The translations under genes were made by a program, and so were the position numbers. DNA of 40,477 bases from JAVBUP01 sp031555175 (lineage in GTDB: Bacteria > Bacillota_I > Bacilli_A > Erysipelotrichales > Coprobacillaceae), in the NCBI GenBank assembly GCA_031555175.1, contig JAVBUP010000004.1, forward strand, positions 1 to 40,477. The letters are read 5' to 3'. Positions 32,282 to 38,942 of this stretch are shown piece after piece; within the stretch, counting starts at the first letter, position 1, and each line of letters begins with the position of its first letter. The notes below the pieces were generated by a model. The model was given only the letters and a program-made list of their open reading frames with translations. It did not search any database and was not told where the DNA came from.

Positions 32282-32602
32282 ATGAATAAATGTATAACAA
32301 AAAGAGTATTTTACGTGTTACTATGCACTTCATTTTTAATTGGTTGTTCAAATCCTGGATATAATGGTACATGGGATGGCCAATGGGATGGTTATAGAGT
32401 TGAGTTGATGTCAAATGGCAAATGCAATTTTTATTCTGATTATATGGAGTATACAGATTGTACTTATACAATTTCTGGCGATTCAATAGAAATCAGCCCA
32501 AGAAATTACAAAGGTAAAGTAAATAAATATGTTGGTACCATCCAAGATTCTAAAACAATAATTAGTGATGATGATTCGGTAGGAAATCTTACAAAGAGGT
32601 AA
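32282..32602 (+). CDS. Small lipoprotein with outer disulfide-type domain
   Basis: A 106-aa protein with a signal and lipobox ending at Cys22 (FLIGC). The mature 80 residues (NGTWDGQWDGYRVELMSNG, KCNF, DCTYTISGDSIEIS, GTIQDSKTII) match the outer domain of the zinc-ribbon protein at 31469, including both cysteines. So the same domain is anchored two ways, by a lipid here and by a helix there. AAAGAGG is the ribosome site. Function unknown. Confidence 0.65.
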   Translation: MNKCITKRVFYVLLCTSFLIGCSNPGYNGTWDGQWDGYRVELMSNGKCNFYSDYMEYTDCTYTISGDSIEISPRNYKGKVNKYVGTIQDSKTIISDDDSVGNLTKR

Positions 32603-32682
32603 TTATGTTAATATAAATAGTATTGGCTGAAGAGAAAAGATGACACTAGCGGTTTGGTATTATATAAAAATATAAGAAAATA

Positions 32683-32708
32683 AAAACTCGAAATAATTCG
32701 AGTTTTTT
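32683..32708 (+). terminator. Bidirectional terminator between the island and gerQ
   Basis: Perfect 10-bp stem AAAACTCGAA / TTCGAGTTTT with loop ATAA; A-rich on the left and T-rich on the right, so it can end transcripts from both sides. It marks the end of the island. Confidence 0.88.
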
Positions 32709-33168
32709 ATCTAAACGGATAACTATAATCAATTTCTCCATCAAACTCTGCCCAGTTAAAGTATATGAGCTGTAATAAGTATCTTTTCCCAGTTTTTGGA
32801 TCTGAGATTATTAAGTGATCTCTTCCCGCTGCCTCGATAATACCTTTATATACTCTATCCCGCCATTCATTGCTATCAGTATATGTGAAATAAAAAGTAC
32901 CAAGTTTACCCTTGTTTAGCCTCATAATATTCTCTATATATGATTGTTCCAAAACATTATCTACAGTTGGTGGGGTAGGTAATGGTGGAATATACTGTTG
33001 TTGGTTTTGTGGCGGTTGATAAGGTTGATTCGGAAGTGGTTGATATGGTTGGTATTGTTGTTGAGGTTGCTGCGTTTTTTGGTTTGGATTATACGGAGCT
33101 TGATAAGGTTGATCCTGCCTTGGGGGCAGATTATTTGTGTACGGATATGGTTTTGGTTGATAGTCCAT
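32707..33168 (-). CDS. gerQ: Spore coat protein GerQ
   Basis: GerQ is an inner-coat protein needed for CwlJ to be placed and active in germination. The 153-aa protein has a Pro/Gln/Tyr-rich disordered N-terminus (about 1-68, many PYQP/QQ units, suited to transglutaminase cross-linking) and the conserved C-terminal domain (about 75-153) with YIENIMRLNKGK, GIIEAAGRDHLIISD, TGKRYLL and the final IDYSYPF. AAGGAGG overlaps the cwlJ stop, so cwlJ-gerQ is an operon, as in Bacillus. Confidence 0.93.
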   Translation of the reverse strand: MDYQPKPYPYTNNLPPRQDQPYQAPYNPNQKTQQPQQQYQPYQPLPNQPYQPPQNQQQYIPPLPTPPTVDNVLEQSYIENIMRLNKGKLGTFYFTYTDSNEWRDRVYKGIIEAAGRDHLIISDPKTGKRYLLQLIYFNWAEFDGEIDYSYPFR

Positions 33169-33180
33169 GATGTTACCTCC

Positions 33181-33603
33181 TTATAGTCGACATACTGTTG
33201 GATCTTCTGGTTGGTAAAAACAATGATTTTTGAATCTTCCCTCAAAAACGCCATAGAATTCTTCACTGCATGGCTTATCTAGTCCAGGATTATTAAACCA
33301 TAAAGCATCATTGGCTGGCTCGGCTCGATAACCTCGTAGATTTTTTACTGCTAATTCAAGTATTTTTCCATTAGCTGGGCCATTGAATAATGGTGTGCCA
33401 ACTCCTGCAAATGCATTCTTTTGATAAATGACTTCTGTGATGGTATCTGTATATTTGAATACATCACACGTAGCGACAACTCGGTTTATGATTACATTGC
33501 CAACTAACAGCATTCCGAAATTGCCTTCGCCGATGGCTTCTGCTTTCATTAATCGAGCCATTAAGTCAATTTCTTTGGTTGTATATTTACAACGGGTTGC
33601 CAA
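33181..33603 (-). CDS. cwlJ: Spore cortex-lytic hydrolase CwlJ
   Basis: A SleB/CwlJ-family (Hydrolase_2) enzyme that breaks down spore cortex during germination. The 140-aa protein has DLMARLMKAEAIGEG with catalytic Glu22, MLLVGNVIINRV, and the C-terminal ALWFNNPG and NHCFY elements. There is no signal peptide, as expected for a mother-cell protein placed in the coat. The start is a TTG at 33603, with AGGTGAC a few bases upstream; the length then matches the Bacillus protein (about 142 aa). gerQ follows. Confidence 0.92.
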   Translation of the reverse strand: MATRCKYTTKEIDLMARLMKAEAIGEGNFGMLLVGNVIINRVVATCDVFKYTDTITEVIYQKNAFAGVGTPLFNGPANGKILELAVKNLRGYRAEPANDALWFNNPGLDKPCSEEFYGVFEGRFKNHCFYQPEDPTVCRL

Positions 33604-33628
33604 AATGTCACCTTCTTTATTTACACAA

Positions 33629-33637
33629 TAGTATATG
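33629..33637 (-). promoter_or_regulatory. SigE/SigK-like -10 of cwlJ-gerQ
   Basis: CATATACTA on the minus strand. CATATACT matches the sigma-E -10 (CATACAMT) at seven of eight positions, and the whole fits sigma-K CATANNNTA. No matching -35 is visible, so the sigma factor is uncertain. Confidence 0.4.
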
Positions 33638-33782
33638 TTTTAAACTAAAAAAAAGACCTAAAAATGATGTAGAAATTTGAAGTACGAAATAAGTTTAATT
33701 ATTAAAAATTTTACAATATGATAGAAGTATGTTTTTTTAGTAAAAAGAGCTAAACGCTATTTTTATTTGGTATCAAATATGG

Positions 33783-33810
33783 TATTATGTATTTAATAAA
33801 GCGTTTACAT
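33783..33810 (+). promoter_or_regulatory. Promoter -10 and probable cre site of the glg operon
   Basis: TATTAT at 33783-33788 is the likely -10 (the -35 is poor). On the minus strand at 33795-33810, ATGTAAACGCTTTATT fits the CcpA cre consensus WTGNAANCGNWNNCW with one mismatch. Being downstream of the -10, it would give catabolite repression of glycogen synthesis (inference). Confidence 0.6.
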
Positions 33811-33830
33811 TTTATAAGGAGGAAAATTAA

Positions 33831-34958
33831 ATGAAAAAAGAAATTGTCGCGATGATTTTAGCTGGCGGAAGAGGGACAAGACTTTATGCACTAACTGCAA
33901 AAGTTGCGAAGCCAGCTGTTTATTATGGTGGGAAATATAGGATTATCGACTTCCCATTAAGTAACTGTGCTAACTCAAATATTGATATCGTTGGGGTATT
34001 AACTCAATATGAATCAGTATTGTTAGGATCTTATGTAGGATCTGGAACAAAATGGGGGTTAGATGGAAACAGTTCCTTAGCAGCAGTATTGCCTGCAAGA
34101 GAAAGAGGAGAAGTTGGAGCTACATGGTACGAAGGTACTGCTGATGCTATATATCAAAATATTGACTTCCTTAACAATTATGATCCAGAATATGTATTAA
34201 TCCTTTCTGGAGATCATATTTACAAAATGGATTATGAAAAAATGCTACAAGCGCATAAAGACAAAGGCGCTGATTTAACAGTTGCAGTATTAGAAGTAAG
34301 CCTTAAAGAAGCAAGTCGTTTTGGAATTATGAATACAAATCCTGATGGATCAATCTATGAGTTTGAAGAAAAGCCAAAAGAACCTAAATCTACATTAGCT
34401 TCAATGGGTATTTATATCTTTACTTATAAAGAATTAAAGAAATATTTAACTGCTGATGCAGTAAAAGAAGGATCAGATCATGACTTTGGTAAAAACATTA
34501 TTCCTGATATGTTAGCTGATGGGAAGAAGTTAAATGCTTATCGTTTTGAAGGATATTGGAAAGATGTTGGGACAGTTGATTCATTATGGGAAGCTAATAT
34601 GGATTTATTAGATGAAACTAATGATTTAGATTTATATAATCATCGTAGAGATTGGAAGATATATACTGAAGATACTTTCTCAAAACCACAATTTATTGGT
34701 GAGAACGCTAAAGTTGAACACTCTTTAGTAACTCAAGGATGTATGATTGATGGAGAAGTAACCAATTCAGTTATCTTTGATAATGTGCATATTGGTAAAG
34801 GTGCTAAGATAGTTGATTCGGTATTATTACCAGGAGTGCTTGTTGAAGAAGGAGCACAAATTTATAGATCAATAATTGATGAAGATGTTATTGTCAAATC
34901 AAAAGATGTAATCGGTAGTCAAAGTGGAGAAATCACTTTGAAATCAAATAATCAATAA
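33831..34958 (+). CDS. glgC: Glucose-1-phosphate adenylyltransferase, catalytic subunit
   Basis: Makes ADP-glucose from glucose-1-phosphate and ATP, the first committed step of glycogen synthesis. The 375-aa protein has the pyrophosphorylase signature AMILAGGRGTRLYALT, IIDFPLSNCANSNI, the LSGDHIYKMDY region, and a C-terminal left-handed beta helix (about 280-365). TAAGGAGG precedes the ATG. glgD follows after 14 bp. In Firmicutes with this operon, GlgC and GlgD form a mixed enzyme. Confidence 0.97.
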   Translation: MKKEIVAMILAGGRGTRLYALTAKVAKPAVYYGGKYRIIDFPLSNCANSNIDIVGVLTQYESVLLGSYVGSGTKWGLDGNSSLAAVLPARERGEVGATWYEGTADAIYQNIDFLNNYDPEYVLILSGDHIYKMDYEKMLQAHKDKGADLTVAVLEVSLKEASRFGIMNTNPDGSIYEFEEKPKEPKSTLASMGIYIFTYKELKKYLTADAVKEGSDHDFGKNIIPDMLADGKKLNAYRFEGYWKDVGTVDSLWEANMDLLDETNDLDLYNHRRDWKIYTEDTFSKPQFIGENAKVEHSLVTQGCMIDGEVTNSVIFDNVHIGKGAKIVDSVLLPGVLVEEGAQIYRSIIDEDVIVKSKDVIGSQSGEITLKSNNQ

Positions 34959-34972
34959 GGAGGGAAACGGAA

Positions 34973-36082
34973 ATGGCGAAAGTAATAGGATTAGTAAATT
35001 TACACTCAGCTGTAAATTATAAAGGATTAACTGAAAGAAGGCCAGTTGCCTCTGTTAGCTTTTTAGGAAGATATAGTGTTATTGACTTTGTATTATCAAA
35101 TATGTCGAATTCAGAAATTGCTTCTGTTGGTATCTTAATTCAAGAAAAACCAAGATCTTTATTTAGACATTTAGGTTCTGGGAAAGAATGGAACTTTAAC
35201 TTAAAGCATGGTGGAGTTCAATCATTATATAATGAGAAATATGCTAATAACCCAAAATATAATCATGATATAAATAATATTGTTGAAAATATTTGGTATT
35301 TAAAAAATAATAAATCAGATTATATTGTGATTGCGCCAGCTCATATTGTTACAACAATGGATTATCGTGAAGCAATAGATGCTCATGCTAAATCTGGATC
35401 AGAGGTAACAATGGTCTATAAAAAAATTAATGATGCGGATACATCATTCATTGGCTCTGATCGTTTGGAATTAGAAGGTAAACGTGTTGTAGCATTAAAG
35501 AAGAATCGTGGGAATAAGAAAGATAGAAATATTTTCTTAGAAACTTATATTATTAATTACTCAGTGTTTATGAAGTTGTTAGATTATGCAGGTGGATTAA
35601 GCTCATTCTTTAGTTTAAGAGATACAATAAGTTATTTATTAGATGAAATGGTTATTGATTCTTATGAATATAAAGGATATGCTCGTTGCTTAGATTCAAT
35701 TGAAAACTATATGAAGTATTCATTAGAAATAGTAGATTTTAGTATGTCTAGTCAAGTATTTAAAAGTAATTGGCCAATCTTTACAAGAACAAATGATACA
35801 CCTCCGGCTAAATATGAAACTGGTTCTAGAGTAACAAATTCATTTGTATCAAATGGAGCAATTATTTCAGGAGAGGTAAATCATTCAATTATTGGTAGAA
35901 ATGTTACTGTCGGTAAAGGTGCTGTAGTTAAGAATTCAATTATATTCACTGGAACTAAGATAGCTGATGGGGCATATTTAGAAAACGTAATAGTAGATAA
36001 AGATGCAAAAATTTATAAAGTAAAAGAATTGATTGGTGAGACTGGTAACCCATTATTCGTTAAAGAAGGAGATGAGGTATAA
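34973..36082 (+). CDS. glgD: GlgD, regulatory ADP-glucose pyrophosphorylase subunit
   Basis: A 369-aa GlgC paralogue that raises the activity of GlgC but is itself inactive or weak. The catalytic loop (GGRGTRL in GlgC) is replaced by GLVNLHSAVNYKGLTERRPV, as expected for GlgD. VIDFVLSNMSNSEI and the C-terminal beta helix (VNHSIIGRNVTVGKGAVVKN) are kept. Its stop and the glgA start share a base (TAATG), so the two are coupled. Confidence 0.95.
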   Translation: MAKVIGLVNLHSAVNYKGLTERRPVASVSFLGRYSVIDFVLSNMSNSEIASVGILIQEKPRSLFRHLGSGKEWNFNLKHGGVQSLYNEKYANNPKYNHDINNIVENIWYLKNNKSDYIVIAPAHIVTTMDYREAIDAHAKSGSEVTMVYKKINDADTSFIGSDRLELEGKRVVALKKNRGNKKDRNIFLETYIINYSVFMKLLDYAGGLSSFFSLRDTISYLLDEMVIDSYEYKGYARCLDSIENYMKYSLEIVDFSMSSQVFKSNWPIFTRTNDTPPAKYETGSRVTNSFVSNGAIISGEVNHSIIGRNVTVGKGAVVKNSIIFTGTKIADGAYLENVIVDKDAKIYKVKELIGETGNPLFVKEGDEV

Positions 36083-37512
36083 TGAAAGTACTATTCGCAA
36101 CTAGCGAAGCTGCTCCTTATATCAAGTCAGGTGGATTAGCTGATGTGCTTGGTTCATTGCCAAAAGCTCTAGTAGCCCAAGGTGTTGAGTCATATGTAGT
36201 TTTGCCAAAGTATCAAGATATGAAGTTTAAGGATGATTTAGAGTTTGTATGTCACTATGATATATGGGTATCATGGAGAAAAGAATACTGTGGTGTGTTT
36301 AAAACAGTTAAAGATGGAGTAACGTTCTATTTCATTGATAATGAAAAGCATTTTGGTAGACCTGGATTATATGGTTATGATGATGATAATGAAAGATTCG
36401 CATTCTTTGATTTTGCAGTATTAGAGTTGATGAGTCATATTGATTTAAAACCAGATATTATTCATCTACAAGATTGGCAAACAGCCATGATAGCTCCGTT
36501 ATATAAGGAAAGATATCAATACTATGATTTCTATAAAGACATTAAAGTAATCTTTACAATTCATAATATCGCTTATCAAGGCAAATGCGATATGCGCCTA
36601 TTAAGTGAGTTATTTGGATTAGGTGATCATTTATATTATAATGGTAACGTTAGACATAACAATTGCTTAAACATGATGAAAGCAGCTATTGTATATTCTG
36701 ATTTAATTAGTACGGTTAGTCCAACTTATGCAGAAGAAATTTTAACTTCTGAATATGGACATGGGTTGGAATCGGTGCTGGATATGCGTAGACATGACTT
36801 AGTTGGGATTTTAAATGGAATCGATTATGAAGAGTTTAATCCAGCTACGGATACACAAATTGCCACTAATTTCGATACAGAAACAGTGATTAAAAATAAA
36901 CCAAAGAATAAAGCGGCTTTACAAAAAGAATTGGGATTACCTGTTAATAAAGATGCAATGCTAATCGGTATTGTTACTAGATTGACTTGGCAAAAAGGAT
37001 TAGATATTATTTTAGAGAAATTAAATGATATTTTACAACGTGAGGTTCAAATTGTTGTACTAGGTGCAGGGGATCGTGAGTATGAGAATTCGTTAAATTG
37101 GTTTGCTCATCAATATCCTGCAAAATTCTCAGCCCAATTAAAATATGATTTTGGATTATCTTGTCGTATCTATGCATCGTGTGATTTGTTCTTAATGCCA
37201 TCGTTATTTGAACCATGTGGATTATCACAAATGATGTCACTAAGATATGGAACGATTCCACTAGTTCGTGAAACAGGTGGGCTAAGGGATTCAGTTATTC
37301 CATACAATGAATATGAAAAGACTGGAACTGGATTTAGTTTTAAAAATTATAATGGGCAAGAAATGCTAAATGCTATTGATTATTCATTATATATCTATAG
37401 TATGAAAGATCATTGGAATGATTTAGTAGTAGCAGCGATGAAAGCGAAGTTAGATTGGGATAATAGTGCTTCTCAATATATTTCAATGTATCATCGTTTA
37501 GCAGGGAAGTAG
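36082..37512 (+). CDS. glgA: Glycogen synthase (ADP-glucose, GT5)
   Basis: Adds glucose from ADP-glucose to the glycogen chain. The 476-aa GT-B enzyme has the KSGGLADVLGSLPKAL donor motif near the N-terminus, HLQDWQTAM, IHNIAYQG, the second-domain TRLTWQKGLDII, and the catalytic EPCGLSQM. The operon has no branching enzyme or phosphorylase in this window. The last 37 bp and the terminator are duplicated 930 bp further on. Confidence 0.97.
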   Translation: MKVLFATSEAAPYIKSGGLADVLGSLPKALVAQGVESYVVLPKYQDMKFKDDLEFVCHYDIWVSWRKEYCGVFKTVKDGVTFYFIDNEKHFGRPGLYGYDDDNERFAFFDFAVLELMSHIDLKPDIIHLQDWQTAMIAPLYKERYQYYDFYKDIKVIFTIHNIAYQGKCDMRLLSELFGLGDHLYYNGNVRHNNCLNMMKAAIVYSDLISTVSPTYAEEILTSEYGHGLESVLDMRRHDLVGILNGIDYEEFNPATDTQIATNFDTETVIKNKPKNKAALQKELGLPVNKDAMLIGIVTRLTWQKGLDIILEKLNDILQREVQIVVLGAGDREYENSLNWFAHQYPAKFSAQLKYDFGLSCRIYASCDLFLMPSLFEPCGLSQMMSLRYGTIPLVRETGGLRDSVIPYNEYEKTGTGFSFKNYNGQEMLNAIDYSLYIYSMKDHWNDLVVAAMKAKLDWDNSASQYISMYHRLAGK

Positions 37513-37560
37513 TAAATAAAAAAACCGACAATGGTGTCGGTCTTTTATTTTACTTAAATA
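37476..37560 (+). repeat. 85-bp direct repeat, copy 1 (glgA 3' end plus terminator)
   Basis: Covers the last 37 bp of glgA, the terminator and 48 bp in all beyond the gene. The copy at 38406-38490 differs at one base (37534 G, 38464 A). Sequence beyond both ends is unrelated. Confidence 0.95.
37524..37546 (+). terminator. Rho-independent terminator of the glg operon
   Basis: Stem ACCGACA / TGTCGGT with loop ATGG and a CTTTT tail. It lies inside the direct repeat. Confidence 0.88.
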
Positions 37561-37561
37561 A

Positions 37562-37738
37562 CTCTACCTATATAATATTGGCGGAGATTCTAAGGTAATT
37601 GATGTTGATCCAGCACTGTCAATTATAGTAACTATAAATTATGATCTTCGAAGGATAGTTCAAGACCATGATTATTATGCTTTTAGAGTATTCTTCAGTG
37701 TTTGGATGATTTATACTGGCATAAATTGGTACAACTGA
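37562..37738 (+). pseudogene. Start-less 58-codon coding scrap at the insertion edge
   Basis: A frame open from the end of repeat copy 1 to TGA at 37736-37738, with natural-looking protein (IGGDSKVIDVDPALSI, DHDYYAFRVFFSVWMIY) but no start codon and no ribosome site. It looks like the 3' end of a gene cut when this segment was inserted. I do not recognise the family. Between it and 37851 nothing else is seen. Confidence 0.4.
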
Positions 37739-37851
37739 GTATAACTAACAACATGATATGGTCGTAATAATAACAAAAAATCGAGACATTTTCTTCATGA
37801 TTTTGCTCATCCTATGTTAATCATGCAAGAAATGGATGGGCTTTACAAAAA

Positions 37852-37880
37852 TTGACATCTAAAAAACTATAGCATATAAT
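37852..37880 (+). promoter_or_regulatory. Consensus sigma-A promoter
   Basis: TTGACA (37852-37857), exactly 17 bp, TATAAT (37875-37880): a perfect consensus, the best promoter in the window, driving the leader peptide and small protein below. Confidence 0.92.
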
Positions 37881-37932
37881 ATTAGTAGATAGACCATGAC
37901 TAAATTAATACTATTTATAGAAAGGAGCACGT

Positions 37933-37965
37933 ATGTGGGATAAAGCGTACGGTATAAGCGTATGA
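37933..37965 (+). CDS. Possible 10-aa leader peptide coupled to the next gene
   Basis: ATG after AAAGGAG at 37921-37927, encoding MWDKAYGISV and ending in TGA. The stop overlaps the next start codon (ATGA at 37962-37965). It has the only good ribosome site here, so the downstream gene appears to be translated by coupling from this peptide. Confidence 0.45.
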   Translation: MWDKAYGISV

Positions 37966-38369
37966 CAAAAAAAAGATTTAAATTTAGAAAAATCCTTTGT
38001 TTTTCATTGTTATTAGTATTTATTTTCTTGGCAATCAATAATAATAGTGCGAGGAAAAATAATGATTTGAGTTTGAATGGAACATATACTTATTCGGTTG
38101 GTACACCTATGAAAACGTGGTTTTCAATTGACGAAACGGCAAGCACTTACTACTATATCGATCAAGCAGGATTTGAACAAGGTACAATTGAGACAACAGG
38201 AAGATATGAACTGATTGATGATGAGTCAATTTCATTAATAGGTGGATACTTAGATGGTTGTGTAGTAATGATTGATAATCCTAACAGTATAAGTATTGAA
38301 AGTGATAAGTTGCTTGAAAAAGAATATGCTAAAGTCTCTGATGAATTTTTAAGAGTAGGTCATCAGTGA
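37962..38369 (+). CDS. Small membrane-anchored or secreted protein, unknown
   Basis: A 135-aa protein with a basic start (MTKKRFKFRK), one hydrophobic helix (about 11-26) acting as signal or anchor, and an outer domain of about 100 residues (LNGTYTYSVG, GTIETTGRYELIDDESISLIG, LDGCVVMI). It recalls the small outer domains at 31469 and 32282 in its LNGT start and strand pattern but lacks their cysteine pair, so relation is uncertain. It has no own ribosome site and starts on the stop of a 10-codon peptide. It is flanked by an 85-bp direct repeat, so it is an insertion. Confidence 0.6.
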   Translation: MTKKRFKFRKILCFSLLLVFIFLAINNNSARKNNDLSLNGTYTYSVGTPMKTWFSIDETASTYYYIDQAGFEQGTIETTGRYELIDDESISLIGGYLDGCVVMIDNPNSISIESDKLLEKEYAKVSDEFLRVGHQ

Positions 38370-38405
38370 TATGTGTTCTGAAAAAACCATGTTAGTTAAT
38401 AATCG

Positions 38406-38490
38406 ATATATTTCAATGTATCATCGTTTAGCAGGGAAGTAGTAAATAAAAAAACCGACAATGATGTCGGTCTTTTATTTTACTTAAATA
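38406..38490 (+). repeat. 85-bp direct repeat, copy 2
   Basis: Copies the glgA tail and terminator of 37476-37560 with one mismatch. Its last bases also encode the stop and final codons of the XRE gene on the other strand. Confidence 0.95.
38454..38476 (+). terminator. Second copy of the glg terminator
   Basis: Stem ACCGACA / TGTCGGT with loop ATGA and a CTTTT tail; it now ends the inserted small gene. Confidence 0.82.
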
Positions 38491-38714
38491 CCCGCTGATT
38501 TAGGATATGGCGTTTTAGTATCTGTTAATCCTAATACATAATCGCAGCTTACTTTATAGTAAGCAGCTAATTCGATTAAGATATCAGTAGGGATTTGACG
38601 TACCCCTAATTCATATCGACTATAAACAACGCGATTTAGATGTAAAATTTCAGCGATTTGCGCTTGTGTTAAATCATGATCATGTCTTAAGTCTCTGATT
38701 CTCTTAAATTTCAT
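38484..38714 (-). CDS. XRE-family helix-turn-helix regulator
   Basis: A 76-aa Cro/CI-type DNA-binding protein (MKFKRIRDLRHDHDLTQAQI, then AEILHLNRVVYSRYELGVR as recognition helix, and PTDILIELAAYYKVSCDYVLGL, all family-typical). The ATG at 38714 is preferred over a GTG at 38726 because GAGAGGTG lies eight bases before it. A palindrome at 38742-38759 suggests self-control. Its target is unknown; the M28 peptidase gene is divergent from it. Confidence 0.9.
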   Translation of the reverse strand: MKFKRIRDLRHDHDLTQAQIAEILHLNRVVYSRYELGVRQIPTDILIELAAYYKVSCDYVLGLTDTKTPYPKSAGI

Positions 38715-38741
38715 TTTTTTTTGCACCTCTCTGTATTATGT

Positions 38742-38768
38742 TATGTATTTTAATACATATACATTATA
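38742..38768 (-). promoter_or_regulatory. Promoter and palindromic operator of the XRE gene
   Basis: TATAAT on the minus strand at 38763-38768, with the expected start point inside a palindrome having arms TATGTATT and AATACATA (38742-38759). This is a typical autorepressor layout; binding is inferred. Confidence 0.6.
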
Positions 38769-38892
38769 ATATAAACTTTCGATTTAAAAAAGTGGTTTAG
38801 ACAATATTTTTGCGTTTTTTTGACGAAAACCTACTTTAAGATATATTTTGTCACAAAATAGTTAAATGAACGACATATGATTGTAATAAATA

Positions 38893-38921
38893 TGGATAAA
38901 TAATTGGTAAAATGCTATACT
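38893..38921 (+). promoter_or_regulatory. Extended -10 promoter of the M28 peptidase gene
   Basis: TGGATA (38893-38898), a 17-bp spacer and TATACT (38916-38921) preceded by TGC. Confidence 0.65.
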
Positions 38922-38942
38922 TCTCCCTAAGGGGTGACTTAA

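Noticed and set aside
32961..33266. Frames antisense to or out of phase with gerQ and cwlJ
   Set aside because: They arise from the repetitive Pro/Gln-rich coding of gerQ; gerQ and cwlJ are well supported.
37476..38490. Composite transposon
   Set aside because: The flanking 85-bp repeats carry the glgA tail and a terminator, not transposase or IS ends.
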